Counted from the first letter of the stretch, positions 24,482 to 37,307 are shown. The stretch: DNA of 64,000 nt from Nymphaea colorata (GCF_008831285.2 NC_045142.1:11298716-11362715), one strand, 5' to 3'. Made by a program: numbers and translations. The notes: generated from the letters alone by a model not told the origin.

Positions 24482-24725
24482 GTTTTTTTTTTGTGAACAA
24501 AAGGTTTATCCCTACTACTCGAAAGAAGCTCGATGGTCCTTTCATTCCCCCTACTTCTGAGGTCCTAGGCTGCATCAGCATCTGGGATGGTAGTGATATA
24601 TCTCTCAACTTTGATGTTGTGTCTCACCACCTTAAAATGCAAGAACATAAGGCCCACGAGAATCAAACTAGAAACCTGCTATTAACAGCATCTTAATCCA
24701 ACCAGCTACGGTATGCTCCTTGAGA
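24482..24725 (-). mobile_element. tRNA-derived SINE, copy 2
   Basis: On the - strand it shows an A-box-like TAGCTGGTTGG (near 24711-24701), a degenerate B box containing GTTTGATTC (24668-24660) and a 3' oligo(A) tail (T10 at 24483-24492). The arrangement matches copy 1 but the bodies differ, so it is another family or an old copy. No clear TSD. Confidence 0.55.
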
Positions 24726-25539
24726 CAGAAAATTTTTTATTTAATACTGTTTTTTTAAGTCACCAATACACTTGGGGATCTAAGTCAGAGAGATGCAGCA
24801 AAATGAGATAGGTCAAAATGGTTGTCATATCTGTGTCAACATTTCAACATGTGGATGCTGGTATTGAGACGCACTTGAACATGCTTTTTAGGAAATGCAT
24901 ATTAGATTTTAGATTTTTCATATTGGTTTTAAAGTTTTGAATATTATTTTTGCAAATAAATTCTTCAATATATATATTTTTTTTACCAGTTTCGCATTTT
25001 TCTTACATATTTTGCACTAATTTTTTATATTCTTTATGGAATTATGCACACACACACATATAGATATACAGAGCTTGCCGTGTCTCCAAATCCACCATTT
25101 CTAAAATTGTTCTTCTCTCTCCCTCTCTTTTTCTTGTTCATTTTTCTTTTATTTGAGTCAATATTTTATTGAAAACTTAAAGAACCACTTTTCTTAAGCT
25201 AGAATACAAGATGCAGACCAAGCAAAGGAGATCCAAATACACGCGTAGAGAAACATACCTCTAGAGGAAGGCTAACGGGCCCTTTACGAAAATAGTGAAT
25301 GTTTCAATGACTCTCCGCCCGCTTTCTAATTTCTTCCCACATGTAGTTGCAAATCCAAAAATTTGAAAACAAAAAAACAAATTTCTAAAAATGTATATAT
25401 CACTTTTATGTTTTTGCAGAAAACCTACTTACCTAACTACTTTATCCGCTGCAAACCTGCCGGGGGAAGCTCCCATCATATTACTGAAAAAAGAAAAGAA
25501 TAAGAAACATTTACAGTAACCTTACAAAAATAGCGTAAT
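24726..25539. other. Intergenic, nothing firm
   Basis: AT-rich with a CA tract near 25050. A stretch at 25125-25190 weakly resembles the LTR family at 57060-57110, which would fit the idea that the LINE to the right inserted into that LTR, but the match is too short to rely on. Confidence 0.4.
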
Positions 25540-28500
25540 AGAAAGATGCCTAGCAAGGGCCACTACGTTAGCAGCAAGGTTACAGTGGGAAATGTGAAAA
25601 AAACTATGACGCATGTGCAATATAGTGTTGATGTAAATAGTTCAGAGAATCATCTTCTCCTAAACGCAGTGGATGTCCATTTGTTGATTCTTCCTCGAAG
25701 ATCGAGGTGGTTGTCCATGGTTATGTCGGATTTACAGCAAAAAAAATTTCAAACCTGTTTAGAAAACCGACAGTGAGTAAATATGTGTTCACAGCTTTCC
25801 TCCTCCCTCTGACAAAGGACACAATGGTTGGTCAGCTGAACTCCAAAACTTTGAAGCGTTCTAGAGTCGTTAGGCGTTGTGCAACTACTAGATACAAAAA
25901 CCAATTAGAGCTAGGAGGTTCTCTATTGTTCCACAAATTTTTCCTCCAACTTTCCTTCAGACCTTTCCTTCTAATCTTGTAGATATCGTGACTGCTAAAA
26001 GGGAGGTAGTATCACCTCCCATGAGAGAATATGTTCGCCCTCAATGGGAGTATTTTGTTTGAGCAAAAGAATCCACGAGGAACTGGTGCACATTCTAACA
26101 TGATCTCTCATAACCATGGTTTGATAATAAGAAAGGTGCATGAATTTTTCCACCTTACCATAATGCTCACCAAAAGAGGAGTAAACTTATGATACTCATT
26201 GCTCAAGAATCATTCCAGAAACGTGTTTGTTGTCCATCGCCAATCTTCCATGAGATTAGGTGGCTGACTTCCTCCCAACCCCATCGAATTTCTTTCCAGG
26301 TAGCTGAGTCTTTGTCATTATATCTGGAAGTCCAAAGGCTACTGTGAGCCAAGTATTTGGTTCGAACTAAAGAGGTCTAGGTCGACTCATCTATGAACAC
26401 CTTAATAGCCCATTGGATCATGTGCGTGCAGTTTATGAAAGAGATATCTTTCAGATTTGCTCATCCCTCTTCATGCGGAAGACAAAGTGTATCCCAATTA
26501 CCGAGGTGGCAATGATGATCATGATCATCATCCCTCCACAGAAAGTTACACATTAAACTCTTGATTTTTCACAAAGTACAATTGGGAATCTTGAAATCTC
26601 TCACCCAATAATTGAAAGCCGGTAAGTAACTGATTGTATAAGGTAGAGTCAGCCTGCATACGAGAGAAGTTTCTTCCAACACCCGTTTAACTTTGAAGTC
26701 ATCTTTCAAAGAAGGGGGTCACAAAGGTCCTCAGTCAATTGTCCTGAGAAGAGTGGCAGTCCAAGATAAGTGAGGGATAAGTGTTTGACCTCTCAACTTA
26801 AAATTCTTTGAATCTCCTCTGCGATGCAGTCTCTAGTACGAAAGAAGGTGAGTGAAGATTTATTGTGGTTAATCCTCAAACCAGCCCTTCCTTCAATCTC
26901 CACAAGGATAGCTGCAATGTGCCTAATATTCCTCTTATTTGCCTGAAGACAAAGGATAAGATCATCAGCATAAGCAAATACTGGGGACATGTGGCCAAGT
27001 CCTCAATGTTTGGGCCACTGGATGTGGCCTAGAACTTTCTATAGCATAAAATTTTGAATGATCATTTTCATCACCACTAGAAATAGGTAAGTGAATAGAG
27101 GATCATCTTGTCTCCAGCCCCTATGTTCGGCACAAAACCTACCTTCACAACCATTGACAATAACTACATATGTGGTAGTGGAAACACATGTCATAACTAT
27201 GTCTATCAATATCTAAGAGAACCCTAAAGCGGCTAGAGCATTCTTCAATTTTTGAAAAGTCAAGTTTCATAATCACACACGCTCCATTGTGGTACTCTAT
27301 AGTATGAGCTAGCTCATGAGCGATAAGAACCTGATCATCAATAAGGCGCAAAGGAAAGAAAGCACCTTGTTCTGTGCCTAATCGTCGGCCAAGGATATCC
27401 TCATACAATTGATCATCACTTTAGTAATGTTTTTAAAAATACTATTGCATAAAGTAATTGGGCAAAAGTCGCTTATATTGGTATCTCCGATAAATTTCAA
27501 AATAAGGACAAGATGTTCCCTATTGATTTTTTTAACAAGTCTACTCGATCTGAAAAAATCTTTGATAGTCTGAGTCACATCATTGCCCACAATGTCTCAA
27601 TATGTTTTCAATAAACCATTAGTGATGCCGTCCGGCCTTGGTGCTTTGTCACTGCAAGACTCAAAAACAGCTCTACGGATCTCCTCAGTTGTAATGGGGT
27701 GGTCTAAGAATAGATTATCTTCTAGAGACACTTTGGGTCCCAAGGTACAAATTGTAACCCCCCATCATAGCCCCATCCGATTGATCATGCTGGTAAAACT
27801 CCACAAAGAAACTAGAAGCAACCTTCAAAATCTCTGCATGGTCAGTAGCTGCGATACCATTTTTTACCAGAAGAGAGGAGATTGTGTTCTTGGTCTTCCT
27901 ATAGTTAGCTTGAGCTTGGAAGAATCTTGTATTTTTTATCCCCCTCCTGTAATCACTTTATTTTAGATTTCTGCTTCCATAAAAAATAGTCTTCTTTCAA
28001 AGTTTGTTCAAGTTCTAACTGAAGATTAAGTTTTAAGAGTCCATTAGTTTAAGACCTGCCGCTTGTCTGAGTAGAAGCCCCATCAGCTCTTTCCTTAAGC
28101 TAGTGATATGTTGCTTAGTATTCCCAAAAACATTTGTGTTCTAGTGAGCTACTTATCTTTTAGTAGTCTTTACTTTATTAATCAGTTGTATCATTCTACA
28201 ACTCGGAGAAGACACCGCCCAAGCTAATGCCACAACATGTTTGCATCATTCCCGAGGGGTCCAACAGTTATAGAGCTTGGAAAGTCTTTCCCTCCCTTGT
28301 AATCTCCGACAACCATTGATACAAACCAGCAATGGGTTGTGGTCGGAGGTTGTTCTCAGGAGAACTTTGAGCTTGAAATTGAACTACGAACCACTGCTGG
28401 ATCACCACGGCCCAATCAAGACAACATTGGATGTGGGCCTCTCCCAGCCGATTATTGCACCAAGTAAAACTGCGATTATCATTTTCAACCACTATGAAAC

Positions 28501-28790
28501 CATGATTATTGATGAACTGATTAAACATATGACAACCCTATCTGTTTGGAGGCCTTCCAGTTTTGTCCTTCGCTTCTCTCATTGAACTCATCTCGCCCAT
28601 AAGACAAACCGGCCCATCAAGGGTGCTCAACCACCAGTGACAATTAGAGGATCAAGGTGTCTTGTAGACCAGTCCAGCTGTAGACAGATTCCACACAAGA
28701 TTAAGGGAAAAACAGTTTGTTTATGTTGGCATGTGACCCCAATCCACGTAGAAGTGATCCGAATTGGTCAAACACTTAGGGGTTTCCAAC

Positions 28791-30484
28791 TGAAAAGAAT
28801 GATGGTTAATGGCACACACATATGATAAGGATGTCAGCATCATGGTAAGGATCATTTGGAAAGGATCATGGCAAAAATCAAGATGATGGATTATGGAAAC
28901 AGTTACAGCAAAATCAAGGAACGGTTTTGTTGATAATAAATATCTTGTAACAGCTCCTTAAAATAAGAAGTTATCTCAGCTGTAATGCCTATATAAGAGA
29001 TTGACATACTTTGTCAATTTTAAGGCCGACGGCCTTCCGTCTATGATACCTGGGTGCGCCCAATTTGGACCCGCACCCGTGTCGACGCGGTGCGGGTGCG
29101 GATTCGGGTGCGGGTGCCCACCCAAAAGGGTCAACGTGAGTCAGGTGCGGTCAACGCACCTGACTGAAATCGTCCATTTTTGGACGCGCACCCGACTCGT
29201 GTCAAACACGCGTCGGGTGCGGTCAAACAGCACCTGCCCATTTCCGTCCAAATTTTGGGCGTTTTTTAATTTTTACTTTTTAACTTAGGGGTTAGGGCAT
29301 GCTCAGCTTACCCGTTCTCTCCCTCTCACCGTCTCAACTTTCACGCAGCCGCAGCCACGATCGGCTTCTCTGTTCTTTCCCTCTCACAGTCTCACGCAGT
29401 CCTCTCGGCCTCTCTCTGCTCCGGTGCTCCGTGCTCCCTCTCTCTGTGCTGCAGCTGCTGCTCCCTCACCCAGAACTCGCTACTCCCTCTCTTTGCGACG
29501 CCGCTCCTTCTCTGCGCGCTGCTCCCTCACCAAAACCATGGTTTTAGTTGTGTTATGCTGCCGCCATGTTTTCAACCGCCGAAGGATGAGAAATTGAGAA
29601 TGAGTTTTGTTCATGTTATACTTATACCTTTGCTGAAACCCATCAGCCATTTTTTTCTTCTTTTCTTTAAGTTTTTTAAATTTTATATACAAAAAAAAAA
29701 AGACATGCCGGAGGCGTAAGAGGCGCATCTGGGGAGCTCGGCTGTAGGAGTAAGTTGGGTTACTTACAGGTTACAGCTATCTATTTTGTGATTGCAATAT
29801 CCCACAATTTAATAAGGCATTTGATGAGAAAAATACGTTATTTTAAAAGCATATTCCTATTCCTAACACACATGTTCTAAAAGTAAGACAACATAATATA
29901 TATCGATCATTTTAAAATCGATTCATAGATGCTTCAGATTTCGATTTCATTCAATCAATTCTCAACGAATGCTTTAGCAATTAGCAGGCGACTTCGACTT
30001 AGAAAACAGGTTTTAATGGGCTTGTAACTACAGTACTAAATAATTAGAGCAACTGCCCAACAAGTTTGGTTAGATCTTGGATTTGAGGCAATTTGAGAAC
30101 CTAACGTCCTTAGTCATATGAATTTGAATGAACTGAATGAGATTTTCACTAAATTGGTGGCTGAGAGACATCATAAACTACGGTTTGAATGTTGAATTGA
30201 TGATATATATTTGTTGTTGAATTTTGAATTGATGATTGATAATGATATCATGATTAGCAAATTGCAATTTTGATCTTGTTGTTTAATAATTTTGTGGTTT
30301 ATATTATTATATTTTAAAAATATAAAATACTCTAACCGCACCGCCGCACCTAAACTTTTTGAGATGTGCCGCACCGGCACCCGCACCCCGCACTCAGGTG
30401 ACATAGCCTTCTGTGGGTAAAGAAAATATGTTCCACGTTAATCCCCTAAGCTTTTTTTCTGTTATTGCTTTATGTTTTTCAACA
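28791..30484 (+). repeat. 5' LTR of the TRIM, split by a hAT-like insertion
   Basis: The left part is 28791-29040 (250 bp) and the right part 30415-30484 (70 bp), summing to the 320 bp of the 3' LTR. A TATA-like CCTATATAAGAG lies at 28988-28999. The break falls within GGCCTTCCGTGGG, which is intact apart from one base in the 3' LTR. Confidence 0.93.
29041..30406. mobile_element. Non-autonomous hAT-like element inside the TRIM 5' LTR
   Basis: Inverted ends CTATGATACCTGGGTGCG (29041-29058) and, from the right, CTATGTCACCTGAGTGCG match at 15 of 18. The 8-bp TSD CCTTCCGT/CCTTCTGT (29033-29040, 30407-30414) has one mismatch. Subterminal GGTGCGGGTGCGG and GCACCCGCACC runs occur at both ends. The interior has a CT-rich, GC-richer block (29290-29540) that could be captured promoter or leader sequence, then AT-rich DNA. 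No transposase. The end motif is not a canonical hAT end, so the superfamily rests on TSD length. Confidence 0.8.
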
Positions 30485-30711
30485 TGGTATCAGAGCAGGA
30501 TGCTTGAAGAAGAAGATCAATGCCTAAAGATGGCTTGCAGACGACCAAAGAGATCATTGCCTTCTTCACCAAAGCGAGGACTCGATCCTGTGAACAAAAT
30601 CTTCAAGAATCAAGCTTGAGATTCTGAATTGCTGCCAAAGCATGATCTGCCTCCATAAAATCTCCATGGCAAATTTGGACTTTGTGAGACGCCATCCAAT
30701 TTGAGGGAAGA
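30485..30711 (+). other. TRIM internal region with PBS and polypurine tract
   Basis: 227 bp: PBS TGGTATCAGAGC, then a short open stretch (MLEEEDQCLKMACRRPKRS..., ending TGA near 30617) of 39 codons, then the polypurine tract TTTGAGGGAAGA. The small basic peptide has no recognised homology and could be the remnant of a gag start or chance. Confidence 0.8.
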
Positions 30712-31031
30712 TGAAAAGAATGATGGTTAATGGCACACACATATGATAAGGATGCCAGCATCATGATAAGGATCGTTTGGAAAGGATCAAGGCAAAAATC
30801 AAGACGATGGAGTATAAAAACAGTTACAGCCAAATCAAGGAACGGTTTTGTTGATAATGAATATCTTGTAACAGCTCCTTAAAATAAGAAGTTATCTCAG
30901 TTGTAATGCCTATATAAGAGATTGGCATACTTTGTCAATTTTAAGGCCGATGGCCTTCCATGGGTAAAGAAAATATGCTCCACGTTAATCTCCTAAGCTT
31001 TTTTTCTGTTATTGCTTTATGTTTTTCAACA
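30712..31031 (+). repeat. 3' LTR of the TRIM
   Basis: 320 bp, uninterrupted, TGAAAAGAATG to TTTTTCAACA, followed by TSD CCAAC. Used as the reference to define the insertion in the 5' LTR. Confidence 0.93.
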
Positions 31032-32629
31032 CCAACAAAAGGATACTCGAGCAATACCGTCAAAGTGGTCAGACTCCAAATATCCCAACTCCTCATATTG
31101 AGCAGAGTGTCTATTAAAAAACATGCATCTAACAGTTGTTTATTTAGAATCATACTGAGATCATTGCGAGCAGAATATCTCCCTAAACCTTTAACATTCC
31201 ATGAAAGAAATTTCATAAAGACTAAACCAAAGAAGCCAATAGAAGACCACAAGAGCGACGAATCTTCACTCGAATGAGTCATTTGGACCTCTATTCCTTG
31301 CTGGACAGTACTGTAAGCTGCCTCGAGCTCCCCCACTGTCTGCTCCTCTAACATCTATGTATCAATAAGATTGTAAGAGCCTCCTCTGACATTGTAGATG
31401 GTCTAAGAGTGTCCCCAACTGCCACATCATATTGAGGCGGAGTGTCATTTCCTTCAGAATATGTCTCACTTAACATAACTGCACAATTGCGAAGTCCCCA
31501 CATACCCTGTCCGGCCTCCACTTGGGTGATAAGGGTAATATTATTCTGCTGGCGACCTGCACAGCCTTGCCTGGGCTCCCCGGCGTAGTTCATAATTTCA
31601 GGTGAGAAAGAATTTCTTATCTCTTGGAGCGGTTGCCTGCAATCTGAGGTATGTTCCCTTGAGGAGGTGCGGCATCAAGTTTGATTTTTGCTCAAAGAGG
31701 TTTGTGGTCGGCACTGCCTGTAGCGAGCTTCCCATCCGCAGCCACCACAACTTCCAAATCATCTAAGAGGAATTTCTATGCCCCAAAGTTTCTGGAGGAT
31801 GAGAGTGATCTTGCCTGGCACCAAAACCGAGGAATAATTGCTGCACCGGCGAGGGGGAAGGTTGCGGCTGAGGTTGATGAATGGACGTGCACGAGGTTAC
31901 CTGCGGTTCTTCACTTTTCTCTTTACCTCCTCCTTCAGAGACTTCCGAAGGGAGCTGTGACTTGGTGTCAATACAGCGAATGGGTTGAAGTTTGTTCCAG
32001 TTTCAGTTGGGAAAACATCTTTCCCTACCGTCATACCTGGCCTTCATTGCCTCTTCAGAATATTCACTTTCGACCAACCGAAAGTGAGTTTAGATTGAGT
32101 TTGTTTCCTATCTAAGAGGAGCCTTCACAGGTTTGTAATTTTCTGTATAGTGAGAGCACGACATGCACACCACGCCAAATCGGAGATGTTCTTCGTAGTA
32201 TACTTCCTGAGTAATGGTTTTATCTGCCCATTACACAAGTTCGACTGTGGATTTGAGGACAAATTTCAGTGGGACCAAAATTCTTATGTGGGCAAAAGTC
32301 AGTCTGAGCATGGTCTTGGTTAGGGCATCCACCTCCAGAAGTTCTCCGCCCAAAGATTTGGCGACTCCACTGAGAAACCTATGATTCCAGAAAAACGATG
32401 GAAGGTTCGGTAGTCTAATCAAGATAGGAGGCAAACTGAGTCTTCAACATTCAATTGTGTTCCTGGGAACCATCTACTGGCGATGAATATTTTTTCATCC
32501 AGCTTCCAAGCTCTCCATTTCACAGCACCACCACGAGTTCTTCTTGACAGTCCATTTGCACTAGAAAAAAGCCATGGCTTAGCATCGAGAACTTAGGCTT
32601 TGATACATCCACCGAAAGGTACTTCAAAC

Positions 32630-33034
32630 TATAAAATTTAGAACGAGAGAAACAAAGAGGGAGAGCAAGAGAGAGAGAGCACACAAGAAGTTACGTGGTT
32701 CGGTCAAACTCGACCTACGTCCACGAAGCCTTTCCTTCTCTACAATTCTGAAAAAGGGAATACTCTCTTACAACCACTAAATCTTGATAGAAGAAAGAAT
32801 ACTAAATAGAAATTTCAGGTTGGTCTGTCAAGATTCAAAAATCTTGGATCTTGATTACAAATTTGATTTTCTTTCCCTTTGGAATAGATTTTGGCATCTT
32901 CATGTGTTGGAGCATTTGTTGCTTTCCTCTTTTCAGTGTCAATTGCATTTCTTCTATATTTGGCTTGAAATTCAAGATTTGATTTACCTTGCAAGATTGG
33001 TAAGGACGTTGGATCGGCAACCTTATCACTAACA
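32630..33034 (-). repeat. 3' LTR of copia 2
   Basis: 405 bp, preceded on the - strand by the polypurine tract GAAGGGGCA (43-33 bases upstream of TGTTAGTG being purine-rich). Contains AT-rich U3 text and a GA-repeat near the outer end. Confidence 0.93.
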
Positions 33035-36000
33035 TGCCCCTTCGATCCAACCTCCATTTCAAGGACGTTTAACATTTCCTTGAGATAATGAAATCTTGGC
33101 CCTGGTAACGGCTTAGTGAAAATTTCAGCTAATTGCTTTTCTGATTGAATATATTTAATCTCAATCGTATTGTCTGCCACCTTCTCTCTCACGAAATGAT
33201 AGTCAATTTCTATATGTTTTGTTCGTGCATGAAAAAGTGGATTTGCCGCCAAATATGTTGCTCCAATGTTGTCTCACCACAAAATTGTTTTTGTTTAGTC
33301 TGAATTCCCAGATCTTTCATCAAGTTATTTAACCATATGACTTCTGAAAGAGCTGCAATGGCCTTGTACTCTGCTTCTATGCTAGATTTTGCCACTATCT
33401 CTTCTGTGCTAGATTTTGCCACTATCTATCGTTTGGTGGATTTCCAAGATATGATATTGTGACCAATTTTTGTAACATAGCCACTAGTAGATCTTCGATC
33501 ATCCGGACACCCAGCCCAATCGGCATCAGAGTAGGCAGATAAAGTAAAAGAACTAGATTTTGATATCTCAAAACCATGTTGTATGGTGCCTTTAAGATAT
33601 CGTAAAATTCTTTTAACATAAGTCTAGTGAGTTGAAGTCGGCTGGTGCATGAACTGACAAGCTTTATTCACTGCATAAGTAATATATGGGCATGTTAAAG
33701 TGACATACTGAAGTGCTCCTACAATCTGACGATACTGAGTTTCATTTTTCAATTTTTCCCCGTCAAATTTGGATAGAGGGACATTTGAGCAGCAAGCGTG
33801 ACACAAGATTTTGCATTCTCCATGTTTGCTCGCCTCAAAATATCTCTGATATATTTTCCCTACGAGAGAACAATTTTGTCTTTTTGAAGTGACACTTCAA
33901 TGCTCAGGAAGAAATGTAATTTTCCAAGATCTTTTATGGAGAATGCTTGTCCAAAGCTTTGTATAATCTTTTGAATCTCCTGAGGATTATTGCCTGTAAT
34001 AATTATATCACCAACATATATAAGAAGAAAGTGATTGTATCTTGGGTTTTTCTAGCTAAGAGTGAGGTGTCAACTAATGACTCCCTGAACCCATTTTGGA
34101 GAAGATATCCTTTGAGTCTTTCAAACCAGGCCTGGGGCGCTTGCTTTAAGCCATAAAGTTGTTTCTTGAGGTGACACACTTGGTGAGGTTTTGTTGTATT
34201 CTCAAAAGCTGGTGGTTGAGTCATGAAAACTTCTTCCTTTAGAATCCCATGAAGAAAGACATTATTGACATCCAATTGGTAAATACTCCAACCCTTGGTC
34301 ACAACGATAGCCAGGACTGCTCATATAGTGATGGGTTTTATCACTGGACTATATGTGTCAAAATAATCAATTCCTTCCCTCTAGCTATAACATTTGGCCA
34401 CAAGTCTGGCCTTATAGCGAGCGATAGTCTCATCTGAGCATCGTTTGAAAACCCACTTACATCTGACTAGATTAACTCCCTTAGGTGGTGTGACAAGGTC
34501 CCACGTTTGGTTTTTATAAAGTGCATCCATTTCCCTTTGCATGGCCTCGATCCATCGTGGGTCTTTTAAAGCCTCCTCAAGATTTTCTGGTTCTCTTTCT
34601 TCCAGAAATGTAGCAACCATATAAGTCTTGGGTCGCCTAGTTCCATCTTGAGACCTCGTGATCATGGGATGAGTCCTGCTTGAAGTTTCAATGGTGAGAG
34701 AAGGAGAAGATTGTTCAATGACATTTTCTTGAACCCCACGATTAGGACTTGCATCAACTGAATTGAGCGAATGAATGTTTGGAGTTGGATCTTCTTCCCA
34801 TGAATGAGGACTGGGTAATAATACATATTGAGGTCGATTTGAACCAGATCTGGTTTGCTTGGAGTTGTTTCCTTTTTGTGTCTTAGCTGGAAGTACGTCA
34901 AGATAATTAAAAATCCATTTTCCAACGTCCTCTTCAGTGGTTGGGGAACCAGATCCTTGAAATAAGAAACTTGTCTCGTTGAAAACAACATGTCTGCTAA
35001 TAAAGACCATGTTAGTGATTGGATCTAAACATATATATCCTTTATGACATGTCTCATATCCAAGGAAGACACATGCTTTGGATTTTGGAGAGAGTTTGGA
35101 GTCTCTATATGGCATAAGAAAAGGATAGCATGTACATCCAAGAACTCGAAAATAATCATATTGAGGGGCAGCGTTGAAAACAATTTCAAATGGAGATTTA
35201 TTTCCGAGTTCTGGACTAGGCAATCGGTTGATGACGTGAACGGCTGTCCTAAATGAATCAACCCAAAAACGTTGAGGGAGAGAGGCGTCGATCATCATAC
35301 TTAACCCTGTTTCAACAACATGGCGATGTTTTCTTTCCACAATGCCATTTTGTTGAGGTGTGTGGGGGCAAGAAAGCCATCTTTTTGTCCCATTTGTAGT
35401 GAGAAAATTTGAGAAATTATTGCTTAGAAACTCCCCACTAGAATCGCTATGAAAAATTTTTATCTCATATCCTCATTATTTTTCCACAAGCATCTTGAAA
35501 TTTTGGAAGTATGATAACGTGTCAGATTTTCTAACAAGAGGAAAAATCCAACTAAAACGAAAGAAATCATCCACAATCAAGAGATAATATTTGTAGCCTT
35601 CTCTAGAACACGTTGGGGCAGGCCCCCAAAGATCCGCATGAAGTAACTGAAGAGGATGAGTGCTATTACTTAAACTGAAATCAAATGGCAGCCGATGCAT
35701 CTTAGCCAAAACTCAACTAGATTAGAAATCAAATTTATTATCATCCAAAGGCACATAATTATTTTTCTTAAGCAAATTCAATGTCTTCAAGTGAGAGTGA
35801 CCCTACCGTTGGTGCCAAAGATTGGCTGGAAGACTTCTAGAATGTTGCGTAATAAAAGTACGTTTGGATTCCTTGTTGTCTTCATCAGCCCATACGTATA
35901 GACCATCCTTAGTTTTCCCTTTCTGAAGAGCTGCCCCTGTCTGCAAGTCTCTAACAACAAACCCATTAGCATCAAAATCTACCGAGCAATTGTTGTCTTT

Positions 36001-37148
36001 TGTAAAACGAGAGATAGATATAAGATTTTGACTGATTGTTGGCACATGCATAGCATTCTTTAACCGAAAAAACGAGAGATTGAATTGAGAAATATATTAC
36101 CAATATGAGAAATCGTATCCTTAGCACCATTGCCTACAAGAACACCTTTTCCACCTTGGTAATCGACTTTGTCTTCCATGGAATCATCACTATGAGTCAC
36201 ATGATGGGTTGCACTGCTATCAGGGTACCAAGCATTGTCGCGGCCACCATTCAAGGCCATGGCCATAAAAGCCTTTGGTATGTCATAACATGTCCGTGCA
36301 GTATGATTTCGACGCCCACAAAATTGACATATAACCTGCTGATTTTCAGAAGTCTTTTGACCTGAAGTGCTTCGTCCAGCAGGGTAAGAGTTCCTTCCGC
36401 GGCTACGACCACCACGACCATTTCGGCCACTATGAGCCCCACAACTGCCATAGTTTCCTCGACCACCAAAGCCTCCTCATTGAGTGAAAAAGGCTGTTGC
36501 TAAGGACTCAACTTGGGCAGGGATTTTAGGAGCAAGCAATTGAAGTCGACGCTCTTGATTGAGTAAGAGATCATGTAACTCAGAAAATATTGATAGTATT
36601 TTGGACATGGTGACTGTAGTAATAAAACTTTCATACTCACTCGATAAACCGTTGAGAGTATGCAAAACGAGATCTGAATCAGAAACAATTTCATTCACAG
36701 CTCGAAGAGAATCAACCAAAAACCTCATGTGGTTGAGATATTCTAACATACATTTGTCATTCTTTTTGGCATTTTGCAAATCTCTCTTTAACTGAAGAAT
36801 ATGAATATTTGAATGAGATGCATGGGCGTTAGCCAGGGCCACCCAGGCTTCCCGAGCTGTGTCATAAGAGATAATTTGAGTGAGTATAGACTCACTAACA
36901 GTTGACAATATCCAACTTAACGCAAGCTGGTCGGAGCATTTCCATTTGATGTACTCCGGATTAATTTCTGTGGAATTAGCATTCATTTTTTCTGGTGGAG
37001 GAGTAGAAGAGTCGTCAACATACCTCAATAAGTCCTGGCTATACATGGCACTGTGGAGTTGCGATTTCCAGAGAAGGTAGTTGTTTTCGTCCAACTTGAC
37101 AGATACGAGGCTTGCAATAGCATTCCATTGAGGATTGACGGTTGCCAT
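32815..37148 (-). pseudogene. copia 2 gag-pol, multiply disrupted
   Basis: Gag starts at ATG 37148 (MATVNPQWNAIASLVSVKLD) and is open to a stop at 36477-36475. It then continues in frame with a Gly/Arg-rich stretch and a zinc knuckle CQFCGRRNHTARTC. The protease motif reads DSSA (WYPDSSATHH near 36230) in place of D-S/T-G-A. The integrase (FRFSWIFP near 35570; ERKHRHVVETGLSMM at 35340) and the RT thumb and palm (VNNVFLHGILKEEVF near 34280) are recognisable. Then a frameshift occurs and the catalytic motif reads YVGD (near 34020) where YVDD is expected. RNase H carries a 27-bp tandem duplication (33379-33432) that repeats the AKSS motif. The C-terminal frame runs on into the 3' LTR. Confidence 0.93.
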
Positions 37149-37293
37149 GGTAGATTGTTGAAATAATATCTCAGCAACGGATGCTCCAAAAATCTGAATG
37201 ATCCTTAGATATAGACGATTCCAACGAGCCCTTGCTCCGGCGTTTTGTTTTGCGGCACTTCTAAAATGCCGGCTTCTCCCTCTGCGCCCAACC

Positions 37294-37307
37294 GGGCTCT
37301 GATACCA
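37294..37307 (-). other. Primer-binding site of copia 2
   Basis: On the - strand TGGTATCAGAGCCC lies immediately after the 5' LTR, complementary to the initiator-Met tRNA 3' end. Confidence 0.95.

Larger units (their letters stand above)
28791..31031 (+). mobile_element. TRIM-like miniature LTR retrotransposon
   Basis: Two LTRs of exactly 320 bp bracket a 227-bp interior with no coding capacity for pol. TSD CCAAC lies at 28786-28790 and 31032-31036. The LTRs start TGAAAAGAATGATGG and end TTTTTCAACA. The PBS TGGTATCAGAGC is at 30485 and the polypurine tract TTTGAGGGAAGA at 30700-30711. The LTRs differ at about 16 positions by eye. The 5' LTR is interrupted by a 1366-bp hAT-like element; without it the unit would be 867 bp, the size class of TRIMs. 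It must be moved by enzymes of another element. Confidence 0.93.
25640..31216 (-). pseudogene. LINE ORF2: APE-type endonuclease, reverse transcriptase, zf-RVT
   Basis: It begins at MKFLSWNVKGLGR (31216), a typical plant LINE ORF2 start. The endonuclease is cut by the TRIM and resumes with FNQFINNHGFI and FTWCNNRLGEAHI (28530-28440). The RT follows: DVTQTIKDFFRSSRLVKKIN (27580-27520), SDFCPITLCNSIFKNITKV, CVIMKLDFSKIE (near 27260) and the catalytic FAYADDLILC (near 26970). The zf-RVT end reads NHCVLCQREEESCEHIFTHC. Stops and frameshifts lie between blocks, so no protein is made. The catalytic YADD is intact but the protein is not. Confidence 0.85.
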
